A DNA stretch of 7,023 nt from assembly GCA_955652345.1 (NCBI GenBank), contig CATPBV010000239.1:1-7023 (forward strand), written 5' to 3'. The notes under the pieces are model-generated. The model was not told where the DNA came from. It searched no databases and saw only the letters and a list, made by a program, of their open reading frames with translations. Numbering within the stretch: position 1 is the first letter of the stretch; each line of letters begins with the position of its first letter. The translations under genes and the position numbers were made by a program. Source of the stretch: an uncultured Solirubrobacteraceae bacterium. Lineage in GTDB: Bacteria; Actinomycetota; Thermoleophilia; Solirubrobacterales; Solirubrobacteraceae. Of the stretch, positions 1 through 5,496 are shown piece by piece.

Positions 1-1595
1 ACCGCCGGGATGAATCCCGACGGGATCACGCCTCCCTTGATTGCGTTGACGAACTCGAATCCGCTGCCGGGCTCGAGCGGCTCGATCTCGATGTGGCAGT
101 CGCCGAACTGGCCACGCCCGCCCGTCTGCTTCTTGTGGCGTCCGTGGGCCTTCGCGGGCTTGCGGATCGTCTCCTGGTAGGGCACGCGCGGCGGCTTCAG
201 GTTGACCTCGGCGCCGAACCGGGAGCGAAGCCGCTCGACGATCACCTCGACGTGGACCTGCGAGAGCCCCGCCACGATCTGCTCGCCGGTCTGGGGATCG
301 CGGTGCAGATCGATCGTCGGGTCCTCCTCCTGGAGGCGCCGCAGCGCGGTGAAGACCTTGTCCTCGTCGCCCTTGCTCTTGGGGGCGACGGCGAATGCCA
401 TCACCGGCGCGGGCAGCTTGACGCTGGGCATCTCGATCGTGGTGGCCTTGCTCGCCAGCCAGTCGCCGGCCTTGGTCTCCTTGAGCTTCGCGACGGCTCC
501 GATGTCGCCGGGACCGAACTCGTTTGCGTGTCCGGTCTGGTGTCCCTCGAAGGTGAGCAGCTGGCCGACGCGCTCCTTGCCCTGTGTGCGGGTGTTGACC
601 ACCTGCGAGTCCTGCTTGAGGACGCCCTGGTAGACCCGGAAGAGGTTGATGCGGCCGGCGAATGGGTCGGCGCGAGTCTTGAACACGTAGGCGAACAGGT
701 CTTTGTCCTCGGCGGGCTCGAGCGTCAGCTCGCCGAGCTCGAGGCCGCCGTGCTTGACCGGAGAGGGGAGGTCCTCGACGATCGCGTCGAGCAGGCGGTT
801 GGTCCCCAGGTTGCGCGTCGCGACGCCGCAGGTCACGGGGAAGAGCGCGCCGTGGTTGGTGCCTTCCTTCAGCGCGGTGACGATCTCCTCGTGAGAGATC
901 TCTTCGCCTTCGAGATAGCGCTCCATCAGCGCATCCGAGCTCTCGGAGACCTCGTCCATCAGCTTCTCCCGGTATTCCTGCGCCTGGTCTGAGATCTCGT
1001 CGGGAATCGGGATCTCGGCGCAGTTGTCGCGGCCGGAGCCCTCGTAGCGGTAGGCCTTCATGTCGATCAGGTCGATAACCCCGGAGACCTCGTGCTCTGA
1101 GCCGATCGGGATCTCGGTGGCGACGACGTGCTGGCCGAAGGCGGACTTCAGCGAATCGAGCGTGCGGAAGAAGTCGGCGCGCTCACGGTCGAGCATGTTC
1201 ACGAACAGGAGCCTGGCCAGGTCGAGCTCGGCAGCGCGGTGCCACAGCCGATTCGTGTGGACCTCGACTCCCATCACCGCATTGACCACGAACACGGCGG
1301 CCTCGCACACGCGGAGCGCCCCAAGGGCGTCCGCAACGAAGCTCGAGTCGCCGGGGGTGTCGATCAGGTTGACCTTGCGGTCCTGCCATTCGAACGACGC
1401 CAGGGCAACAGAGATCGACATCTGCCGCGCCTTCTCGTCCGGATCGGAGTCAGACACCGTCGTGCCGTCGACGACCGATCCGAGCCGGTTCACGGCTCCA
1501 GCGCTGAACAGCAACGCCTCGTGCAGCGAGGTCTTACCAGTACCGCGGTGGCCGACGAGGGCCACGTTGCGGATGCGATCCGCGGCCTTGTGCAT
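1..1595 (-). CDS. EF-G-like translational GTPase (EF-G2/FusA2 type), 3' end cut by window edge
   Basis: The visible 531 residues run from an ATG at 1595 to the window edge; EF-G proteins are about 700 residues, so domain V and part of IV are missing. The start has an AGGAG Shine-Dalgarno (1604-1608), 8 bases upstream. The G domain comes first: P-loop GHRGTGKTS (15-23), DTPG (79-82), NMLD in the NKxD position (133-136) and a G5-like CGVAT (256-260). Domain II begins near 285, III near 395, and domain IV carries GGRGQFGD (492-499) and GGVIP (521-525). Canonical EF-G translocates tRNA and mRNA on the ribosome. Here three GTPase positions differ: the switch II His after DTPG is Asp83, the switch I Thr of RGITI is Ser60, and the NKxD Lys is Met134. 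That pattern fits the actinobacterial EF-G2/FusA2 paralogues, not the main fusA. Family certain; its job on the ribosome is not known from sequence. It follows a structured 354-base leader. Confidence 0.93.
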   Translation of the reverse strand, partial: MHKAADRIRNVALVGHRGTGKTSLHEALLFSAGAVNRLGSVVDGTTVSDSDPDEKARQMSISVALASFEWQDRKVNLIDTPGDSSFVADALGALRVCEAAVFVVNAVMGVEVHTNRLWHRAAELDLARLLFVNMLDRERADFFRTLDSLKSAFGQHVVATEIPIGSEHEVSGVIDLIDMKAYRYEGSGRDNCAEIPIPDEISDQAQEYREKLMDEVSESSDALMERYLEGEEISHEEIVTALKEGTNHGALFPVTCGVATRNLGTNRLLDAIVEDLPSPVKHGGLELGELTLEPAEDKDLFAYVFKTRADPFAGRINLFRVYQGVLKQDSQVVNTRTQGKERVGQLLTFEGHQTGHANEFGPGDIGAVAKLKETKAGDWLASKATTIEMPSVKLPAPVMAFAVAPKSKGDEDKVFTALRRLQEEDPTIDLHRDPQTGEQIVAGLSQVHVEVIVERLRSRFGAEVNLKPPRVPYQETIRKPAKAHGRHKKQTGGRGQFGDCHIEIEPLEPGSGFEFVNAIKGGVIPSGFIPA

Positions 1596-1638
1596 GCCTA
1601 GCTCTCCTCTCTCGGTCGGTGCCGGGTGCAAATCGACC

Positions 1639-1646
1639 TTATCGAG
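1639..1646 (-). promoter_or_regulatory. Possible -10 element for the EF-G-like gene
   Basis: The minus strand reads CTCGATAAGG here. GATAAG matches the housekeeping -10 at four of six bases, and CTCGATAA matches the last six bases of the FliA/WhiG -10 (GCCGATAA). A transcript starting just downstream would have a leader of about 35-40 bases before the ATG at 1595. I find no convincing -35 for either sigma class at the expected spacing, so this is only a candidate. Confidence 0.2.
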
Positions 1647-1712
1647 TCGGGGGTTTCTCAGAATCAGGGGTGGGCCGGTGGGCGTGGGAACGGCCTCAAT
1701 GAACGAGCTCGG

Positions 1713-1903
1713 AGGGGTTCCGGTCACACCGATCGTCCACTTTTCAGGGTGCATAGTGCGTCAAGTTGCGTGTCCGAGCGCAAGCCTGCCGCGCCATGCA
1801 CACATCACGTGCGTAACGCGTCACGCGTGCGCGGGCACACGCATCCTGACGCGTTTTGCACCCTACTTTTCGGCAAAACGAAGCTTGGGAGTGCGGAACC
1901 CCT
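1713..1903 (-). other. Nested inverted repeats: possible structured leader or small RNA
   Basis: This occupies most of the 354-base gap between sigma factor and EF-G-like gene, which contains no credible protein gene. Complementary arms are nested concentrically: AGGGGTTCCG (1713-1722) with CGGAACCCCT (1894-1903), AGGGTGCA (1746-1753) with TGCACCCT (1857-1864), AACGCGTCA (1815-1823) with TGACGCGTT (1847-1855), and GCGTG (1825-1829) with CACGC (1838-1842). The 61 bases between the second and third left arms hold two smaller hairpins: TTGCG/CGCAA (1766-1770, 1779-1783) and an ATGCAC/GTGCGT stem (1796-1801, 1809-1814). The wobble pairs in these small stems work only in plus-strand RNA, so the transcribed strand is uncertain; minus is assigned because both neighbours read that way. 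No known riboswitch or ncRNA family is recognised. Confidence 0.35.
1815..1855 (-). terminator. Stem-loop downstream of sigma gene (terminator or leader hairpin)
   Basis: A perfect 9-bp inverted repeat (AACGCGTCA/TGACGCGTT) encloses a 5-bp stem (GCGTG/CACGC) with an 8-base loop and a 1-by-4-base internal loop. It begins 94 bases past the sigma stop. No U-run follows in the minus direction, whereas a TTTT run overlaps its end in the plus direction. It could be a U-less terminator or part of the EF-G leader fold. Confidence 0.35.
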
Positions 1904-1914
1904 GTTGCACTCTC
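1887..1914 (-). terminator. Candidate terminator of the sigma factor gene
   Basis: GAGTGC (1889-1894) pairs with GCACTC (1907-1912), and an inner AAC/GTT stem closes a 4-base loop, leaving a two-base bulge (1895-1896). It lies 35 bases after the sigma stop codon. In the minus direction a short CTTCGTTTTG stretch follows about ten bases later, which is weak for a classical U-tract. Its loop side overlaps the outer arm of the larger nested repeat, so the two folds would compete. Confidence 0.35.
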
Positions 1915-1949
1915 GTTGAGTGCCTTTCCATGGCCCGCGACGCCGATGC

Positions 1950-2729
1950 TTATTCCAACTCCGCGGCGAGCTTGGACCGCAGCCGCAGAACCGCCTTCGT
2001 GTGCAGCTGCGAGACGCGCGACTCCGTGACCCCGAGAACCTCGCCGATCTCTCGCAGCGTCAGGTTCTCGTAGTAGTACAGGGCCACGACCAGCTTCTCT
2101 CGCTCGGGGAGCGCCGCGATCGCGTCGGCGATCCGGTCGCGCAGCTCGCTTTGATCGACGAGCTGCTCGGGATCGGGCGCGCCCCGATCGGGGAGCGTGT
2201 CGAGCAGCGACACCTGGTCGCCGGTCGAATCCGAGACGTTCCAGAGCTCGTCGAGCGCGACGATCGTGGAGTTCGAGATCTGCAGGAGCGCGTCCTGGAA
2301 GTCCCCGACGGTGATCGACAGCTCGCTCGCCATCTCCTCGTCGGTCGGAGCCCGCTTCAAGCGCGCCTCGAGCTTCATGTTCGCGCGCTCGATCTCGCGG
2401 GCCCGGGCGCGCACGGATCGAGGGACCCAGTCGAGCGTGCGCAGCTCGTCGATGATCGCCCCCCGGATGCGCGTGATCGCGTACGTCTCGAACTTGATCT
2501 CCCTCGAGAGATCGAATCGCGCGATCGCACTGATCAGCCCGCCGAGGCCGTAGGAGATCAGATCGGCCTCCTCCACATGCGCCGGCAGCCCCGACCCCAT
2601 ACGGCCCGCTACGTACTTGACCAGCGGCGAGTAGGCGACGACCAAGCGCTCGCGCGCGCGTTCGTCGCCCGAGTTCTTATAGCGCCTCCAAAGATCTTGG
2701 AGCTCGATCGCTTTGACGTTGGTTTCCAG
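1950..2729 (-). CDS. RNA polymerase sigma factor, WhiG/FliA (sigma-28) family
   Basis: Read from the CTG at 2729 the protein has 259 residues, close to the family length. Region 1.2/2.1 starts at about residue 13 (DLWRRYKNSGDERARER, then SPLVKYVAGRM). The -10-recognition region 2.4 includes FETYAITRIRGAIIDELR (80-97). Region 3 spans about 106-151, and region 4.2 has the helix-turn-helix TLREIGEVLGVTESRVSQLH (224-243). It directs RNA polymerase to alternative promoters, in relatives those for sporulation (WhiG) or flagella (FliA); which applies here cannot be seen. No ATG or GTG is in frame between the preceding TGA and the core. The first TTG (2645) would delete 28 well-conserved residues and has no Shine-Dalgarno. 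CTG at 2729 has GGGGGAG just upstream and gives an N-terminus METNVKAIELQDLW. It follows the recombinase stop by 24 bases in the same frame, so coupled translation is likely. Family certain, start provisional. Confidence 0.92.
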   Translation of the reverse strand: METNVKAIELQDLWRRYKNSGDERARERLVVAYSPLVKYVAGRMGSGLPAHVEEADLISYGLGGLISAIARFDLSREIKFETYAITRIRGAIIDELRTLDWVPRSVRARAREIERANMKLEARLKRAPTDEEMASELSITVGDFQDALLQISNSTIVALDELWNVSDSTGDQVSLLDTLPDRGAPDPEQLVDQSELRDRIADAIAALPEREKLVVALYYYENLTLREIGEVLGVTESRVSQLHTKAVLRLRSKLAAELE

Positions 2730-2731
2730 TT

Positions 2732-2738
2732 CTCCCCC
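2732..2738 (-). promoter_or_regulatory. Shine-Dalgarno for the CTG start of the sigma gene
   Basis: The minus strand reads GGGGGAG followed by AA and then CTG. It is the only strong purine-rich site before the conserved sigma domain apart from a GGAGG near 2684-2688 that has no start codon at a usable distance. The spacing to CTG is unusually short, so initiation may also depend on ribosomes finishing the recombinase gene. Confidence 0.4.
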
Positions 2739-2753
2739 AGAGGGTCGGGAACC

Positions 2754-3719
2754 TCATGCGCGGGGGTGAGCGCGCGCGTAGGCTGACCTGAGGCGCGAGG
2801 ACTCTATCCGAGTGTAAACCTGAGTCGTGGAAATGGTGGCGTGGCCGAGGAGCTCCTGGATCGTCCGCAGATCGGCGCCGCCTTCGAGCAGATGGGTGGC
2901 GAACGAGTGCCTCAGCGCGTGCGGATGCACTTCGGCAACGCCGGGTGCGTGCAGCGCCGCCAGCCGGGCCCACCGCCGCAGCCGCCGCCTCACGTCCGAG
3001 GAGCTCAGCCGCAGACCGGATCTCGAAAGGAACAGCGGCTCGCCGGATTCCCGCCCCGCGTCGGCGAGGACCGGCCTGGCCTTCGCGAGGTATCGCTCGA
3101 GCGCCCGCATCGCGTGCTCTCCGACCGGGACCAGCCGGGTCCTGCCTCCCTTTCCCTCCACACGCACCGTCTCGGAGTCGAAGTCGACCGACGCGACGTC
3201 GAGACTCACCAGCTCCTGCGCCCGCAGCCCGGAGGCATACGCGAGCTCGAACAGCGCCCGGTCTCGCAGCTCGAGCGGGGTCCCCGCCGGGATCCGGTCG
3301 AGCAATGCGGCGGCCTCCGCAGGCTTCAGCACGCGCGGAAGCCGCTGCGCCCGCTTTGGCGATCCGAGCAGCTCGGCCGGGTTCTCCGAGCGCACCCCGG
3401 TGTCCACCTGCACGTCAAGCAAGCCGCGCAGCGCCGCAAGCTTGCGCGCGATCGTCGATGGCGCCTGTCCGCGCTCGGCCAGACCTGCGGCGTAGCGCCG
3501 CAGCGAGCGCAGGTCTACCGTCCGCGGATCGAGCTCGGCCTCCGTGGCCCACGTCGCGAACTGGAGATTGTCGATCCCGTAACCGCGGCGCGTCCGCTCG
3601 GCCACAGCCCGGCGCCGCAGCTCCGCGTCGAAGGCGTCCAGCGCTGCGCGCCATGTCGGCGCGAGCCCGTCCCCGGCCTCTCGCTCAGCTTCAGAGGAAG
3701 ACTCCGCATTCCAGCGCAC
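2754..3719 (-). CDS. Tyrosine recombinase of the XerC/XerD family
   Basis: The 321-residue protein is slightly longer than typical Xer recombinases (about 300), the excess being a roughly 20-residue acidic N-terminal tail. The N-terminal SAM-like core-binding domain spans about 22-110. The C-terminal catalytic domain has the full active site: Arg166 (GLRAQEL), Lys190 (GKGGRTR), His267 and Arg270 (HALRHSFATH), His293 (LLGHATISTTQ) and the nucleophile Tyr302 (VYTRI). Xer pairs resolve chromosome dimers at dif in the cytoplasm; single Xer proteins also exist, and I cannot tell whether this is C or D. The start is GTG at 3719: a TAG lies in frame at 3731-3729 and no other ATG, GTG or TTG precedes the core domain. 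No Shine-Dalgarno is visible, so initiation may be leaderless or rely on upstream translation. Its TGA is followed directly by the sigma gene. No attachment site or phage gene is nearby, so a housekeeping role is more likely than an integrase. Confidence 0.95.
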   Translation of the reverse strand: MRWNAESSSEAEREAGDGLAPTWRAALDAFDAELRRRAVAERTRRGYGIDNLQFATWATEAELDPRTVDLRSLRRYAAGLAERGQAPSTIARKLAALRGLLDVQVDTGVRSENPAELLGSPKRAQRLPRVLKPAEAAALLDRIPAGTPLELRDRALFELAYASGLRAQELVSLDVASVDFDSETVRVEGKGGRTRLVPVGEHAMRALERYLAKARPVLADAGRESGEPLFLSRSGLRLSSSDVRRRLRRWARLAALHAPGVAEVHPHALRHSFATHLLEGGADLRTIQELLGHATISTTQVYTRIESSRLRSAYARAHPRA

Positions 3720-3735
3720 TAGAGCTGGCTATTCG

Positions 3736-3762
3736 CCGCGGCGTCTGTCATGCCTGCCGCGG
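3736..3762 (-). terminator. Hairpin in the gap between L,D-transpeptidase and recombinase genes
   Basis: CCGCGGC (3736-3742) and GCCGCGG (3756-3762) form a perfect 7-bp GC stem with a 13-base loop, in the 78-base gap after the L,D-transpeptidase stop. There is no U-run after it. It could be a U-less terminator separating the transpeptidase from the Xer-sigma unit, or it may hinder translation of the recombinase start 16 bases beyond. Confidence 0.3.
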
Positions 3763-3797
3763 AGCGTCGGCCAGGGAGTCGGCGATGCAACCGCCCG

Positions 3798-5384
3798 TCA
3801 GCTCGCGGTGACGTGGACCAGCGTCCCGATCGGGGTGTAGGGCCACACCTTTCCGGCGGTGCTGAACGGCATCTCGACGCACCCGAGGCTCTGGGGAGAG
3901 CCATACGAGGCTCGTATGAAGCCGTGGAGCGCGTCGCCGCCGTTGAAATAGCTGATCCACGGAATCCCCGGATCGTGGTAGTGGCTGCCATCGGGGTTGG
4001 TGCCGCTCATCGTGCCCGAAGAGATGTGCAGGAACACTGGATAGGTCCCTGTGGCGGTGGGAGCTGAGGCGATCCCGGTGTTGACGGGGGTCGTGAGGAC
4101 GACCTGGCCGTCGTGCCACAGGGCCAACCGCTGCGTGGATTCGGTGACGGTCACGAACGTGTAGCCGGAATGCGAGCCGCCGCCGTTGAGTACCGCCTTG
4201 ATCAGCGCTCGCCACACGTCCTGACCGGCGACCCCGTCTGTGCCCAGTCCATGGTCGTTCTGGAACGCCATGATCGCCCCCCTCGTCATCACCCCGGCTG
4301 CGCTCGGGTTCCAGAATTGATGCAGCGCGTCGGGCACGCCGGGGTACGCCCAGGAGAAGCTGCCCGCTGGGGGCATCGCAGCAGCGGTCTCCTGCGCCTT
4401 GGGGGTGAGCGGCACGCTGACACCTGGGTTATAGGTGAAGTGCAGCGGCAGGTATCCGAGCATCGCCAGCAGCTGGTGCAGCCGGACAATCGAGCCGGGC
4501 GGCACGGGCCATCTCCCGGGGTCGCCTCCGGAGGCTTGCTGGCCGCCGAGCAGGCGCACGCCGCTCGGCAGGCCGATCGTGACGGTCGCTCCGAGGCCGT
4601 ATCCATAGCCTTCGGGGCGGAACACGATCGTATGCGTGCTCGTCTGATGCCAGGAGCCGGGCGTGATCGGCAGGACGGGCGGACGAAAGCGCCCGAGCGC
4701 TTGCTGCACGGACTTCGAGAATGTCAACGTGATCGGCGTGCCGGGACCGATCGTGGTACCGGGCGCCGGATTTGCCACCGCCGAGGCACCCGCTCCGGCC
4801 GGGAACCACGTGACCAGTGTCGGGCTCGAGGTCTCCCAGCTGCGCTGCGCGGCCGCGATCCACATCGATCCCGCCGGCGCGGTGCGATCGAGCGTCACGA
4901 CGTCGGTCGGGGGAGTCACAGCGTGACGGCGGAGAGCTCCCCCGGATCCGTAGGAGATCGCGGCCACGGTTTCGCCGAACTGGAGGCGCAGCGGCGCGCC
5001 CGACCCGAGCGTCAGGAAATGCCCGAGCAGGTGGGCGGTCGGGGTCCTCAGCGTGAGCCGCAGCCGCTCGGTCTTACCGGTCAGCCAGGAGATCCAGCTC
5101 GGACGCCGGATGACGACCTCGATCGATACCTGACGACCCGAAGGGATGGTGTGCACCGGCCAGATCTGATGCCCTCTCAGCGTTACCGGGACCGCGCTGG
5201 CGATGGACCCGGTGACGACGCTAACGCTCTCGATCCGGCCGCCGCCCAGAGGCAGGTTCACGCGAGCAAGCGCGCTCGAGTCGGTGACCAGGCTCGCGCG
5301 GGACGAACCGAGCGCGATCGCAGCACCACCCAGGCCGGCGAGCACCAGCACGATTAGCGCCCCAATCACGTACAGCCGACGCAT
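3798..5384 (-). CDS. Membrane-anchored L,D-transpeptidase (YkuD domain) with Ig-like and peptidoglycan-binding domains
   Basis: L,D-transpeptidases make 3-3 cross-links in peptidoglycan outside the membrane. From ATG 5384 the protein has 528 residues. Residues about 4-25 are a hydrophobic segment after MRR, a signal anchor or signal peptide without a lipobox. Residues 30-195 form an unrecognised beta-rich region, and about 205-280 resembles the bacterial Ig-like domain of mycobacterial Ldts. A peptidoglycan-binding-like domain follows: LHQLLAMLGYLP (302-313), about 45 inserted residues, then AFQNDHGLGTDGVAGQDVW (373-391). The YkuD domain covers about 407-528 with His487 (LHGF) and catalytic Cys502. 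The usual [S/T]HGChN reads SLGCVE, with Leu500 for His and Glu504 for Asn, and the His-to-Cys spacing is short. ATG 5384 is chosen over an in-frame GTG at 5429 because GGAG lies 8 bases before it and the hydrophobic segment then sits at the N-terminus. It stands alone between ilvD and the Xer gene. Confidence 0.9.
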   Translation of the reverse strand: MRRLYVIGALIVLVLAGLGGAAIALGSSRASLVTDSSALARVNLPLGGGRIESVSVVTGSIASAVPVTLRGHQIWPVHTIPSGRQVSIEVVIRRPSWISWLTGKTERLRLTLRTPTAHLLGHFLTLGSGAPLRLQFGETVAAISYGSGGALRRHAVTPPTDVVTLDRTAPAGSMWIAAAQRSWETSSPTLVTWFPAGAGASAVANPAPGTTIGPGTPITLTFSKSVQQALGRFRPPVLPITPGSWHQTSTHTIVFRPEGYGYGLGATVTIGLPSGVRLLGGQQASGGDPGRWPVPPGSIVRLHQLLAMLGYLPLHFTYNPGVSVPLTPKAQETAAAMPPAGSFSWAYPGVPDALHQFWNPSAAGVMTRGAIMAFQNDHGLGTDGVAGQDVWRALIKAVLNGGGSHSGYTFVTVTESTQRLALWHDGQVVLTTPVNTGIASAPTATGTYPVFLHISSGTMSGTNPDGSHYHDPGIPWISYFNGGDALHGFIRASYGSPQSLGCVEMPFSTAGKVWPYTPIGTLVHVTAS

Positions 5385-5392
5385 CAGCAGAA

Positions 5393-5396
5393 CTCC
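5393..5396 (-). promoter_or_regulatory. Shine-Dalgarno fixing the L,D-transpeptidase start
   Basis: The minus strand has GGAG 8 bases before the ATG at 5384. The alternative in-frame GTG at 5429 would place 15 extra residues before the signal segment. Confidence 0.6.
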
Positions 5397-5466
5397 AGAT
5401 GGTACTTGCAAGATTGGACGCTTCAGCACTCACCGTCGCCGCGGCCACTCCCTGCGATCGTCTTTG

Positions 5467-5496
5467 CACTGAAAAGTTTGCTTGAGCGCTTCAGTG
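5467..5496 (-). terminator. Hairpin overlapping the ilvD stop codon
   Basis: CACTGAA (5467-5473) and TTCAGTG (5490-5496) form a perfect 7-bp stem, extended on the inside by AAG/CTT (5474-5476, 5481-5483) around a 4-base loop with a 6-base bulge. The ilvD TGA (5493-5491) lies inside one arm. No U-run follows in the minus direction, so terminator function is uncertain. Confidence 0.25.

Larger units (their letters stand above)
1624..1864. repeat. Three copies of GGGTGCA in the sigma/EF-G intergenic region
   Basis: GGGTGCA occurs at 1624-1630 and 1747-1753 on the plus strand and at 1857-1863 on the minus strand. The first and third share nine bases, GGGTGCAAA (1624-1632, and the reverse complement at 1855-1863). 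The second and third share AGGGTGCA and are each accompanied by a plus-strand ACTTTTC (1739-1745 and 1865-1871). The copies could be regulator-binding sites for the EF-G-like gene; I do not recognise the motif as that of a known regulator, and the arms also take part in possible RNA pairing. Confidence 0.35.

Noticed and set aside
1759..1764. TTGACG on the minus strand as a -35 box for the EF-G-like gene
   Set aside because: No -10-like hexamer is found 16-18 bases downstream.
1626..1919. 97-codon plus-strand frame in the sigma/EF-G gap
   Set aside because: It begins in the leader of the EF-G-like gene, has no Shine-Dalgarno, and its sequence has no recognisable domain; the inverted repeats explain the region better.
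2677..2757. ATG at 2757 overlapping the recombinase TGA as the start of the sigma gene
   Set aside because: It is in another frame, stops after 26 codons and has no Shine-Dalgarno; it would need a frameshift to reach the sigma core.
2754..3719. The tyrosine recombinase as an integrase marking a prophage or island
   Set aside because: There is no tRNA, att-like direct repeat, excisionase or phage gene around it, and its size and neighbour fit a chromosomal Xer protein.
5385..5429. GTG at 5429 as the L,D-transpeptidase start
   Set aside because: It lacks a good Shine-Dalgarno and adds 15 residues before the signal segment, while ATG 5384 has GGAG at ideal spacing.
5419..5494. Direct repeat CGCTTCAG at 5419-5426 and 5487-5494
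   Set aside because: Eight bases found twice near a gene junction is weak; one copy is part of the ilvD coding end and the hairpin there.
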